The translations under genes were made by a program, and so were the position numbers. Under the pieces are notes generated by a model. The model did no database searches, was not told the origin of the DNA, and was given only the letters and a program-made list of their open reading frames with translations. From assembly GCF_041365695.1 (NCBI RefSeq), contig NZ_JBGFSJ010000007.1, positions 134,881-198,880 on the forward strand: 64,000 nucleotides of DNA, given 5' to 3'. Source of the DNA: Rhodosalinus sp041365695. Lineage in GTDB: Bacteria; Pseudomonadota; Alphaproteobacteria; Rhodobacterales; Rhodobacteraceae. Shown here piece by piece: positions 48,366 to 58,972 of the stretch; position 1 is the stretch's first letter; every line of letters begins with the position of its first letter.

Positions 48366-50105
48366 GTGGAGGCCCGCGCCGTCACCGCCGGCGCGGCGCG
48401 CGCCGGGCAAGCGCCCCGGCGCGGCCGGGTGCTGCCCGTCGTCCCCGCCCTCACCGTCGCGCTTCTGCTTTTGCCCGTGGCCGCGGGCCTGGCCGGCACG
48501 CTTCTGCCCGCCTTCGGCATCCTGCCCGCGATCGGACGCGCCGCGCCCGGCCTCGATGCCTTCGGGCCGCTTCTCGACTGGCCCGGCCTCGCAGCGGCGT
48601 CGCGCCTCAGCGTGGTCACCGGCCTCGCGGCGACGGCGCTCTCGCTCGCCGTCACGGCGCTCATCCTCGCCTCGTGGTCGGGCACGCGCGTCTTCGGCGC
48701 GATCCGCAGGGCGCTCTCGCCGCTTCTTTCCGTCCCGCATGCCGCGGCGGCCTTCGGGCTTGCCTTCCTGATCACGCCCTCGGGCTGGGTCATGCGCGCG
48801 CTCTCGCCGTGGCCTTCCGGCTTCGAGCGGCCGCCGGACTGGCTCGTCGTGCAGGATCCCTGGGGCCTCGCCCTCGTCGCGGGGCTCGTGGCGAAGGAGG
48901 TGCCCTTTCTCCTGCTCATGTCCATCGCGGCGATGGGCCAGACCGACCAGGCCCGCGCGCTGACCACCGCGCGGGCGCTGGGCCACGGGCGCGAGGCGGG
49001 TTGGCTCGTGGCGGTGTTTCCCAGGCTCTACGCCCAGATCCGCCTGCCGGTCTATGTCGTGCTCGCCTACTCGATGACGGTGGTGGATGTCGCCGTGATC
49101 CTCGGACCGAACACGCCCTACACCCTGGCGGTGCAGCTCGTGCGCTGGATGGCGGATCCGGACCTCGCGCTGCGCCTGCAGGCGGCGGCGGCGGCGGCGC
49201 TGCAACTGGGCCTGGTGCTGGGCGCGCTGGCGCTGTGGCGCGCGCTGGAGGGGGCGGCGGCGGCGCTTGGACGGGCTTGGATCCGCACCGGCCACCGGGG
49301 CCCCCAGGGCCGCGCGCTTCGCGTCCTGTCCCTCGGGCTGGCGCTGGTCTCGTCCACCGCCGTGCTGGCCGGGCTCGGGGTGCTCGCGCTCTGGTCGGTC
49401 GCCGCGCTCTGGCCCTTCCCGGAGGCGTTCCCCGACGCGCTCACCGGGCGAAGCTGGGCGCGCCACGGTCCCGAACTGGGCGCGGCGCTGCGCCAGACGG
49501 CGGTGATCGCGCTCATCGCCACGTTGGCCGCGCTCGCGCTTGCCATCGGCTGCCTCGAGGCGGAGTACCGCCATGGCCTGCGCCTGCGCGCGGGCGGGCT
49601 GTGGCTGCTTTACGCGCCGCTGCTGGTGCCGCAGGTGGCGTTCCTGCCCGGCGTTCAGGCCGCGATGCTGGCCGCGGGCCTCACCACCGGGATCTGGGCG
49701 GTGACGGCCGCGCATCTTCTCTTCGTCTTTCCGTATGTCTTTCTCGCGCTCGGCGACCCGTGGCGCGCATGGGACGCGCGCCTGGGCACCGTGGCGCGCA
49801 CGCTCGGCGCCGGGCCCGAGCGGGTGCTCTGGCGGGTGCGGATGCCGATGCTGCTCGCCCCGGCGCTGACCGCCGCCGCGGTGGGCTTCGCCGTTTCCGT
49901 GGGCCAGTACCTGCCCACCCTGCTCGTGGGCGGCGGGCGCGTGGCCACTGTGACGACGGAGGCTGTGGCGCTCGCCGCGGGGGGCGACCGGCGCGCCATC
50001 GGCGTCTACGCGCTGGCGCAAACGGCCACCGCGCTCCTGCCCTTCGCGCTGGCGCTCGGCCTGCCGCGCCTCGTCCATCGCGATCGTCGCGGGATGCGGC
50101 CATGA
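48366..50105 (+). CDS. ABC transporter permease, fused double domain (YnjC-like)
   Basis: This 579-residue protein contains two MetI-type permease domains in tandem, with about 12 membrane helices. The EAA loops appear as ALGHGREAGWLVAVFPRLY (first half, about residue 210) and TLGAGPERVLWRVRMPMLLA (second half, about residue 480). A single fused chain replaces a dimer, as in YnjC. The start is taken as GTG at 48366, one base after the binding-protein stop; a later start is possible because the first 25 residues are not conserved. The stop overlaps the ATPase start. Confidence 0.9.
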   Translation: MEARAVTAGAARAGQAPRRGRVLPVVPALTVALLLLPVAAGLAGTLLPAFGILPAIGRAAPGLDAFGPLLDWPGLAAASRLSVVTGLAATALSLAVTALILASWSGTRVFGAIRRALSPLLSVPHAAAAFGLAFLITPSGWVMRALSPWPSGFERPPDWLVVQDPWGLALVAGLVAKEVPFLLLMSIAAMGQTDQARALTTARALGHGREAGWLVAVFPRLYAQIRLPVYVVLAYSMTVVDVAVILGPNTPYTLAVQLVRWMADPDLALRLQAAAAAALQLGLVLGALALWRALEGAAAALGRAWIRTGHRGPQGRALRVLSLGLALVSSTAVLAGLGVLALWSVAALWPFPEAFPDALTGRSWARHGPELGAALRQTAVIALIATLAALALAIGCLEAEYRHGLRLRAGGLWLLYAPLLVPQVAFLPGVQAAMLAAGLTTGIWAVTAAHLLFVFPYVFLALGDPWRAWDARLGTVARTLGAGPERVLWRVRMPMLLAPALTAAAVGFAVSVGQYLPTLLVGGGRVATVTTEAVALAAGGDRRAIGVYALAQTATALLPFALALGLPRLVHRDRRGMRP

Positions 50106-50737
50106 GCGGGGGCCTCGTGCTCGAGGGGCTTCGCATCCTTCGGGGCGGCACGCCGCTTCTGTCGCTCGACCTCGCCGTGGCCCCGGGCGAGGTCGTCTCG
50201 GTCATGGGGGCCTCGGGCTCGGGGAAATCCACGCTACTGGCCGCCGTGATCGGCACGCTCGGCCCTCCCTTCACGATGAGCGGGCGGGTCCGCCTCGACG
50301 GCGAGGACGTGACCGCCCTGCCGCCCGAGCGGCGCGGCATCGGCATCCTCTTCCAGGACGACCTTCTGTTCCCGCATCTCTCGGTCGGCGACAACCTTGC
50401 CTTCGGCCTCGCGCGGAGCGTGCGCGGCCGGGCGGCACGGCGGGCGGCGGTGGAGGCCGCGCTCGCCGAGGTGGGGCTCGCAGGCTTCGCCGGGCGCGAC
50501 CCGGCCACGCTGTCGGGCGGGCAGAAGCTGCGGGTGGCGCTGATGCGCACGCTCCTGGCAGAGCCGCGGGCGCTGCTTCTCGACGAACCGTTCTCGAGCC
50601 TCGACGCCGACCGCCGCGCGCAGGTCCGCAGCCTCGTCTTCGCCCGCGCGAAGGACCGGGGGCTGCCGGTGCTCATGGTCACCCACGACGGGGCCGACGC
50701 CGAGGCGGCGGGCGGGCCGGTGGTCAGGCTGGGCTGA
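50102..50737 (+). CDS. ABC transporter ATP-binding protein (YnjD-like)
   Basis: This 211-residue ATPase energises the YnjC-like permease. Walker A is GASGSGKST (about 36-44), Q-loop FQDDLLFPHLSVGDN, signature LSGGQKLRVALMRTLL, Walker B ALLLDEPFSSLDADRR and H-loop MVTHDGADAEAAG. It is short and without a C-terminal regulatory domain, as usual for YnjD. It closes the four-gene ynjFBCD-type operon. Confidence 0.95.
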   Translation: MSGGLVLEGLRILRGGTPLLSLDLAVAPGEVVSVMGASGSGKSTLLAAVIGTLGPPFTMSGRVRLDGEDVTALPPERRGIGILFQDDLLFPHLSVGDNLAFGLARSVRGRAARRAAVEAALAEVGLAGFAGRDPATLSGGQKLRVALMRTLLAEPRALLLDEPFSSLDADRRAQVRSLVFARAKDRGLPVLMVTHDGADAEAAGGPVVRLG

Positions 50738-50803
50738 GGCCCCTTGCATCGGCTGGGCGAAGCCGCGACCGTCCCGGCCGACTGCCATCGAAGGAGACCG
50801 GAC

Positions 50804-51592
50804 ATGCGCCGCTTCCCGCCCGACCGAATCGTCTGCCTGACCGAGGAGACGGTGGAGACGCTCTACCTTCTGGGCGAGGAGGACCGGATCGCGGGGGTCA
50901 CGGGCTATGCCGTGCGGCCGCCGCGCGTGCGCCGCGAGAAGCCCCGCGTGGGCGCCTTCACCTCGGCCGACATCCCGAAGATCCTGGCGCTGGAACCCGA
51001 TCTCGTCCTGGCCTTCTCGGACCTGCAGGCGGAGATCGCGGCCGAACTGGCGCGCGCCGGCGTCGCCGTGCATCTCTTCAACCAGCGCGACGTGGCGGGG
51101 ATCCTCGCCATGATCCGAACGGTGGGCGCGCTGGTGGACCGGCGCGCGGCGGCCGAGGAGCTTGCCGCCGGGTACGAGGCGCGCCTCGCCCGCCTCGCCG
51201 CAGGCGTGCCGGACGGGCCGCGGCCACGGGTCTACATCGAGGAGTGGGACGAGCCGCTCATTTCCGGCATCGGATGGGTGTCCGAGCTCGTCGGCGTGGC
51301 CGGCGGCGAGGACGTGTTCGCCCCGCTCGCCGCCGCACCCGCCGCGCGCGACCGGATCGTCGCGCCCGAGCAGGTGATCGCCGCCGCCCCCGAGGTGATC
51401 GTGGCCTCCTGGTGCGGCAAGAAGGTGCGCCCCGAACGCATCGCCGCGCGGCCAGGCTGGGACGCGATCCCCGCGGTGCGGGCGGACCGCATCCACGAGA
51501 TCAAGTCGCCGCTCATACTTCAGCCGGGTCCGGCGGCGCTGACGGACGGGCTGGATGCGCTGACGGTGCTTCTGGACGCGGCGCGCCGGTAG
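50804..51592 (+). CDS. BtuF-like substrate-binding-fold protein without signal peptide
   Basis: This 262-residue protein has the type-III periplasmic-binding fold of BtuF and iron-siderophore receptors: RIVCLTEETVETLYLLGEEDRIAGVTGY, LEPDLVLAFSDLQ, GAVHLFNQRDV-like VAVHLFNQRDVAGILAMIR and VIVASWCGKKVRPERI. No signal peptide precedes it: AAGGAG lies just upstream of MRRFPPDRIVCL, which starts at the first beta strand. It may be cytoplasmic, or act as a cobalamin-binding protein of other function. No BtuCD genes are adjacent. Its 3' end overlaps the convergent dehydrogenase by 80 bases. Confidence 0.85.
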   Translation: MRRFPPDRIVCLTEETVETLYLLGEEDRIAGVTGYAVRPPRVRREKPRVGAFTSADIPKILALEPDLVLAFSDLQAEIAAELARAGVAVHLFNQRDVAGILAMIRTVGALVDRRAAAEELAAGYEARLARLAAGVPDGPRPRVYIEEWDEPLISGIGWVSELVGVAGGEDVFAPLAAAPAARDRIVAPEQVIAAAPEVIVASWCGKKVRPERIAARPGWDAIPAVRADRIHEIKSPLILQPGPAALTDGLDALTVLLDAARR

Positions 51593-52547
51593 CCGCGCGG
51601 CCCGGCGGGACGACCTCGTAGCCCGGCGCCTCCGGCTCGTCGTCCACGAGTGCACGCGGAAAGCCCTCGGCCAGCACCTCGAGGCCGGTGGCCGCCTCGA
51701 GCCGCTCGATCACGCGGTCCGACTGCGCGGCCACGCCGAGCCGCGCCTGCGCGTCGGTGACGATGCGGATGATCTCGGGCGACAGCTCGAGCGGCACGCC
51801 ATGCGCCTCGGCGATGCGCTGGAAGAGGCCGATGTCCTTCTGCACGAGATCGAGGGTGAAGTTCACGTCGCGCGACCCCGAGAGGATGAGCCGGCTTTCG
51901 GTCTCGTGCACGAAAGAACTGCCGGAGCTGATGCGGATCGCCTCGTAGGTCGTGGCCATGTCGAGCCCCGCGGCCTTCATCGTCACCAGCGCCTCGCAAA
52001 GGCTCAGAAGATTCGCGGTGGCGAGGTAGTTCGTCATCACCTTGAGCGTCGAGGCGGTGCCGATCGGCCCGGTGTGCAGCACCCGCCGTCCGAGGACGGC
52101 GAGGAGCGGCATGACGTGGTCCACGCTGTCGCGCTCGCCGCCCGCGAAGATCGAGATGTTGCCCGTGGCGGCGCGGTGACAGCCGCCCGAGACCGGGCAT
52201 TCCACGGCCCGGCCGCCGCGCCGCGTCACGAGGGCCGCCAGGCGCCGCACCTCCGCGGCGTCGGTCGTCGACATCTCGATCCATGTCTTGCCGGGGCCCA
52301 TGGCCGGCAGCATCGCCCGCACCACCGCGTCGGAGGCGGCGGGGCTCGGCAGGCAGGTGATGACCGTGTCGCAGCGTTCCGTCACGGTCGCGGGGTCGTG
52401 CCCCTCGTGCGCGCCGCGCGCGACGAAGGCGCCGACCCGCGCCGCGTCGAGATCGCTCACCGACAGATCCGCCCCGTTCCTCAGGAGGCTTCCGGCGAGA
52501 TTGGCGCCAAGGCTCCCCAACCCGATGAAACCGATCTTCCCGTCCAT
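51513..52547 (-). CDS. 3-hydroxyisobutyrate dehydrogenase-like NAD(P)-dependent oxidoreductase
   Basis: This 344-residue protein of the beta-hydroxyacid dehydrogenase family has the N-terminal Rossmann motif GFIGLGSLGANLAGSLL. WIEMSTTD and the substrate motif CPVSGGCHRAATGNISIFAGG follow, then the catalytic Lys in TASTLKVMTNYLA and LDLVQKDIGLFQRIAEAHGV. It is about 45 residues longer than usual; the Pro/Ala-rich C-terminal tail (about 315-344) overlaps the opposite gene. The substrate is not known. The ATG at 52547 starts MDGKIGFIG. Confidence 0.9.
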   Translation of the reverse strand: MDGKIGFIGLGSLGANLAGSLLRNGADLSVSDLDAARVGAFVARGAHEGHDPATVTERCDTVITCLPSPAASDAVVRAMLPAMGPGKTWIEMSTTDAAEVRRLAALVTRRGGRAVECPVSGGCHRAATGNISIFAGGERDSVDHVMPLLAVLGRRVLHTGPIGTASTLKVMTNYLATANLLSLCEALVTMKAAGLDMATTYEAIRISSGSSFVHETESRLILSGSRDVNFTLDLVQKDIGLFQRIAEAHGVPLELSPEIIRIVTDAQARLGVAAQSDRVIERLEAATGLEVLAEGFPRALVDDEPEAPGYEVVPPGRAATGAPRPEAPSAHPARPSAPPDPAEV

Positions 52548-52628
52548 TGCGCACCCGTCCTGCACTGCCTCGCCGACCATGAGCGTCGCGCGGCGCGCGG
52601 CGTCTGGCAAGCGGCATTCGCCCGCCTC

Positions 52629-53513
52629 TCAGCCGGTGAACTCGGCCACCAGCCAATCCCGGAAAAGGCATGCCTCGGGCCGTGTGCGGCCCGCCTCCGT
52701 CAGAACGGCGTAATGCGCCTCGTCATGGGCGATCTCGATCGGCCCGGGGCAGACGACCCGGCCGGCCTCCAGATAGGGCTGCGCGAGATCCCGCGCGATG
52801 AGCGCGACGCCGAGCCCCGCCGCCACCATCTCCAGCGCGACGAGCGACGAATCCACGCCGAGCCCAGTCCCGGTCGCGCCCGGGTCGAGACCGAACCGCC
52901 GCGCGGCCAGATGCCACAGGCTCTCGCAGCCGGCGACATGGATGGCGCGCGGCGCCACCGCCTTCAGAAGCGCCGCGGGCTCGCCGGGCGCGGGCGCGCC
53001 GCCCGGCGCGGCGACGAGGCACGAGACGGGCTCGGTCAGCCTGTGCGACCCGGGCGCGGCCCACCGTCCGTCGCCGTAGCGGATGTCGATGTCCACCCGG
53101 TCGTCGTCGGACGCCTCGGCCCAGATCGAGGTCGAAAGCCGCAGCGGGACGTCGGGGCGCGCCTCGCGGAAGCGTCCCAGCACCGGGGCGAGGCGGAGGG
53201 CGGCGAAGCTTGGCGGCCCGCGTACCACTACCATCTCGGCACGGCCCGGCCCGAAAAGCCCCGCCGTGGCGGTGGACAGCTCCTCGAAGGCGCGGCGCAC
53301 CGAGGGCAGGTAGGCCTGCCCCATCTCGTTGAGCGCGACGCCCCGCGGCAGCCGCCGGAAAAGCGGAAACCCGAGCCGTGCCTCGAGCGCGCGGATCTGC
53401 TGACTGACGGCGGCGGGCGTCAGGCCAAGCTCTTCGGCCGCGGCGGCGAAGCCGCCATGGCGCGCCGCTGCCTCGAAGCTGCGCAGCCAGGCAAGGGGCG
53501 GCAGGGATTTCAT
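52629..53513 (-). CDS. LysR family transcriptional regulator (GcvA-like)
   Basis: This 294-residue LysR protein has an N-terminal helix-turn-helix (PPLAWLRSFEAAARHGGFAA, LTPAAVSQQIRALEARLGF) and a C-terminal binding domain with DIDIRYGDGRW and GLGVALIARDLAQPYLEAG. The PPLxxLRxFEAAAR start is typical of the GcvA-like group. It is divergent from the GMC oxidoreductase, with 105 bases between starts, and probably controls it. The effector is unknown. Confidence 0.92.
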   Translation of the reverse strand: MKSLPPLAWLRSFEAAARHGGFAAAAEELGLTPAAVSQQIRALEARLGFPLFRRLPRGVALNEMGQAYLPSVRRAFEELSTATAGLFGPGRAEMVVVRGPPSFAALRLAPVLGRFREARPDVPLRLSTSIWAEASDDDRVDIDIRYGDGRWAAPGSHRLTEPVSCLVAAPGGAPAPGEPAALLKAVAPRAIHVAGCESLWHLAARRFGLDPGATGTGLGVDSSLVALEMVAAGLGVALIARDLAQPYLEAGRVVCPGPIEIAHDEAHYAVLTEAGRTRPEACLFRDWLVAEFTG

Positions 53514-53618
53514 CGCGGATGACCAAAGCTCAATGGGGTCATACCCGCAAATTCCATTGTTTGTCTTTGGTCTGCAAGCCTGAAACCCTCCGTCTTGCAA
53601 GGGTCGGAGACCGGGCAC

Positions 53619-55217
53619 ATGGAAGAGTTCGACTACGTCATCGTGGGCGCCGGCTCGGCCGGCTGCGTGCTTGCCGACCGGCTGAGCGCGTCGGGCCGGC
53701 ACAGCGTCCTCCTGCTCGAGGCGGGGGGCGCGGGGCGCTCGCCCTGGGTCCGGGTACCGCTCGGCTACGGGCATCTCTTCCACCACCCGCGCATGAACTG
53801 GCGCTTCCGCTCCGAGCCGGATGCGGGCTTGGGCGGGCGCGACCTCTACTGGCCGCGCGGGCGGCTTCTGGGCGGGTCGAGTGCGATCAACGCGATGGTC
53901 TACTGCCGCGGCTTGCCCGAGGATTACGAGGACTGGGCGGCCGCGGGCAACCCGGGCTGGGGCGCGGCGGAAACCGCCGCCGCCTTCGAGCGCGTGGAGC
54001 GGCGCGTCGGCGCGGACGGCCGCGCGACCGGCGACGGCGCGCTCTGGGTGACGGACTGCTCGGGCGAGCATCACCCCGTCTCGCGGCGCTATCTCGACGC
54101 CGCGCGGGAGGCCGGGCTTGCCGAGGGCGACACCGTGACCGGAGAGGGCGCGGGGCCCTACCACGTCACCACGCGGCACGGCCGTCGCTGCTCCTCCGCC
54201 GACGCCTTCCTCGCGCCCGCCCGGCGACGCCGGAACCTCGTCGTGCGCACGGGGGCAGAGGCGACGGGACTTGTCTTCGATGGCGCGCGGGCGGTGGCGG
54301 TACGCTACCGCAAGGGCGGCGCGGACCGTGTCGCACGCTGCCGGGCCGAGATCCTTCTCGCCGCAGGCGCCGTGAAGTCGCCGCAGCTCCTGCAGCTTTC
54401 CGGGATCGGGCCCGGCGCGCTTCTGGCGGGGATGGGCGTCCCGGTGCGGGTCGACAATCCCGCCGTCGGCGGGGGGCTGCAGGATCACCTCGCGGTCAGC
54501 TACATCTTCCGCGCCACGGAGGCGACGCTCAACCAGGCGCTCGGCCGGCGCGCGGGACAGCTTGGCGCGGCGCTGCGCTATCTCCTGACGCGGCGCGGGC
54601 CGCTGTCGCTCAGCGTGAACCAGATGGGCGGGTTGCTGCGCGGCGCCCCCGGGGCGGCCCGGGCGGGCGTGCAACTCTATTTCAACCCGCTCAGCTACAC
54701 CACGGTCCTGACGGGCCGCCGGCCGCTTCTGAAACCCGACCCGTGGCCCGGCTTCTGCCTCGGCTTCAATCCGTGCCGGCCGACGAGTCGCGGGCGCATC
54801 GACATCGCGTCGCCCGATCCCGCCCAGGCGCCGCGGATCCGGCCCAACTATCTTTCCACCAACGAGGACATCGCCCAGGTCGTGGAAGGCGCGCGGCTGG
54901 TGGAGCGGCTTCTCGGGACGCGGGCGCTGCGCGGGCTCGTCGCCGGCGCGGAAAGCTTCACGCCCGAGGGGGCGGGCGACGGCGCCATCGTCGAGGATTT
55001 CCGCGCGCGCGCCTCCACCGTCTTCCACCCTTGCGGAACCTGTCGCATGGCACCGCGGGAGGCAGGCGGCGTGGTCGATCCGGCGCTGCGCGTCTGGGGC
55101 GTGGAGGGGCTGCGCGTGGTGGACGCCTCGGTCTTTCCGAACATCACATCGGCCAACACGAACGCCCCCGCCATCATGACCGCCACCCGCGCGGCCGACA
55201 TGATCCTCGCCGGTTAG
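53619..55217 (+). CDS. GMC family FAD-dependent oxidoreductase (choline-dehydrogenase-like)
   Basis: This 532-residue flavoenzyme of the glucose-methanol-choline family has the ADP-binding motif DYVIVGAGSAGCVLADRL near the N-terminus, LYWPRGRLLGGSSAINAMVY, the AGAVKSPQLLQLSGIGP signature and GGLQDHLAV. The catalytic His lies in STVFHPCGTCRMAP, and TSANTNAPAIMTATRAADMIL closes it. It oxidises an alcohol group; choline is not implied because no bet genes are near. The ATG at 53619 is chosen over a TTG 24 bases upstream. Confidence 0.92.
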   Translation: MEEFDYVIVGAGSAGCVLADRLSASGRHSVLLLEAGGAGRSPWVRVPLGYGHLFHHPRMNWRFRSEPDAGLGGRDLYWPRGRLLGGSSAINAMVYCRGLPEDYEDWAAAGNPGWGAAETAAAFERVERRVGADGRATGDGALWVTDCSGEHHPVSRRYLDAAREAGLAEGDTVTGEGAGPYHVTTRHGRRCSSADAFLAPARRRRNLVVRTGAEATGLVFDGARAVAVRYRKGGADRVARCRAEILLAAGAVKSPQLLQLSGIGPGALLAGMGVPVRVDNPAVGGGLQDHLAVSYIFRATEATLNQALGRRAGQLGAALRYLLTRRGPLSLSVNQMGGLLRGAPGAARAGVQLYFNPLSYTTVLTGRRPLLKPDPWPGFCLGFNPCRPTSRGRIDIASPDPAQAPRIRPNYLSTNEDIAQVVEGARLVERLLGTRALRGLVAGAESFTPEGAGDGAIVEDFRARASTVFHPCGTCRMAPREAGGVVDPALRVWGVEGLRVVDASVFPNITSANTNAPAIMTATRAADMILAG

Positions 55218-55383
55218 GCGCGGCCCGCGCCGCGCGGGCGCGGCATGGGCACATCCGGCGCGATGTCCCGAAAAGCGACCGTTCCCGGCCCGGGGCCGGC
55301 GCCGGGCGCAGCGGGCCGGCGGATGACGGGTCGGCATAGCCCTTCCGCCCGCCGGCCGCGCCGGGCCGGTCCCGAAACGCGAA

Positions 55384-55419
55384 GGCGCGGCGCCCGGGGT
55401 TCCCCCGCGACGCCGCGCC
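55384..55419 (-). terminator. Possible hairpin terminator after katG
   Basis: A 9-bp stem (GGCGCGGCG / CGCCGCGCC) with an 18-base loop lies about 50 bases beyond the katG stop. Read leftward it is followed by TTCGCGTTTC, with only short T runs. A second hairpin (GCGGGCCGC / GCGGCCCGC) sits closer to the stop. Either could terminate weakly; confidence is low. The rest of 55218-55466 shows nothing else. Confidence 0.35.
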
Positions 55420-55466
55420 CTGCAGTCCTCATGGCGGGCCGCCGGGGCGGCCCGCACTTGCCCGCG

Positions 55467-57641
<2,175 letters not shown>

Positions 57642-57861
57642 GTCTTTCTCCAATCGTGACTGCGTTGCGTGTCCGGCGGCCGAGAGGTGCCTGCGTATGG
57701 GCCCTGCGGCAAACCGCGCGGCGCTTTGGCGGGCCTTGCTTCTGGCCTGCTGCCACCGGCGCGCCGCGGTGGCGAAACCCTCCCGTTTCCTGGAATCGTT
57801 CTAGCAAACCCGAGCGATTTGTGTAAGTTTCTTTTTCTGATATGTTTGATAAGTCGCACTT
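57642..57861. promoter_or_regulatory. katG/oxyR divergent promoter region
   Basis: The 220 bases between the two starts hold both promoters. The oxyR-proximal part (about 57800-57860) is AT-rich, with GATATGTTTGATAAG and a TTATGAG at the start codon. OxyR sites are degenerate; a clear four-part ATAG pattern is not visible, so no operator is assigned. Control by OxyR is inferred from the arrangement. Confidence 0.5.
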
Positions 57862-58776
57862 ATGAGAAATCTGACCATCAAGCAGCTTCGCTATCTCGAC
57901 GCGCTGGCGCGGCACGGGCATTTCGGGCGGGCGGCCAATGCCTGCGCGATCTCGCAGCCCGCGCTCTCCATGCAGATCCGCGACCTCGAGGAAACGCTCG
58001 GCACGCCGCTTTTCGAGCGGGGCGCGCGGCAGGTCCGCCTGACCGGCTTCGGAGAGGAGGTCTCTGCCCGCGCCCGCGAGATCCTGCGCTCGGTCGACGA
58101 GCTTTCCGATCTCGCCCGCGCCGCGCGGGACAGCCTAGCCGGCAGGCTCAGGATCGGGATCATCCCGACCGTGGCGCCCTATCTTCTGCCCGGCATCATG
58201 GCCGAACTGTCGCGCCGCTACGGCGAACTCGACATCCGGGTCCGCGAAACGCTCACCGCGCGACTGATCGAGGAGTTGTCGGAGGGCCGCCTCGACACCG
58301 CGATCGTCGCCCTGCCCGTCTCGGAACCCGCCTTGGCCGAAATCGACCTCTTCGCCGAAGAGTTCGTTCTGGTGCGGCCGGCCGGCGATGCGGACAAGCC
58401 CGTTCCGAGCGCCGAGCGGCTGCGCGAGATGCGTCTTCTCCTGCTCGAGGAGGGGCACTGCTTCCGCGACCAGGCCCTGTCCTTCTGCAACATGCACGCT
58501 GCGCGCCCGCGCGAGCTTCTGGACGGAAGTTCGCTCTCCACCCTGGTGCAGATGGTCGGCGCCGGCATCGGCGTCACCCTGATCCCCGAGATGGCGGTGC
58601 CCGTCGAGACACGCTCCGCCGCGGTCAGCGTGGCGCGCTTCGCCCCGCCCGGCCCGGCGCGACGGATCGGCATGATCTGGAGGAAATCGAGCCCGCTGGC
58701 CGAGCAACTGCACCGGGTCGCCGAGGTTGTGCGCCACGCCGCAACCCGGCCCGCCGACAAGGGCGGCGCGAGCTAG
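57862..58776 (+). CDS. oxyR: Hydrogen peroxide sensor OxyR
   Basis: This 304-residue LysR-type activator has the helix-turn-helix LKQLRYLDAL-like start (TIKQLRYLDALARHGHFGRA) and SQPALSMQIRDLEETLG. The peroxide-sensing cysteines are Cys200 and Cys209 in EEGHCFRDQALSFCNMH, matching E. coli Cys199 and Cys208 in spacing and context. Oxidation to a disulfide activates it. Divergence from katG confirms its likely target. Confidence 0.96.
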   Translation: MRNLTIKQLRYLDALARHGHFGRAANACAISQPALSMQIRDLEETLGTPLFERGARQVRLTGFGEEVSARAREILRSVDELSDLARAARDSLAGRLRIGIIPTVAPYLLPGIMAELSRRYGELDIRVRETLTARLIEELSEGRLDTAIVALPVSEPALAEIDLFAEEFVLVRPAGDADKPVPSAERLREMRLLLLEEGHCFRDQALSFCNMHAARPRELLDGSSLSTLVQMVGAGIGVTLIPEMAVPVETRSAAVSVARFAPPGPARRIGMIWRKSSPLAEQLHRVAEVVRHAATRPADKGGAS

Positions 58777-58972
58777 ATCGGGACGGACGCGCCGATGGCG
58801 TATTGTGTGACGGCGCCGGAGCGCGGCCTCACGGCACGCGATGTCAATGGCTCGGGTCGCCTTGCTCCGGTATCACGCTGGCCACGCTGAATGACGTCGC
58901 CGTGCTCTCGATATCCCGCGCATGCCGCGTCGCGTCACGTACGAAACCCGGGTGACGGCAGGCGACAGAAGA

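Noticed and set aside
52629..55457. 942-codon minus-strand frame that includes the LysR regulator
   Set aside because: Only the last 294 codons match LysR; the rest is antisense to the GMC oxidoreductase and has no protein-like features, so the start is set at 53513.
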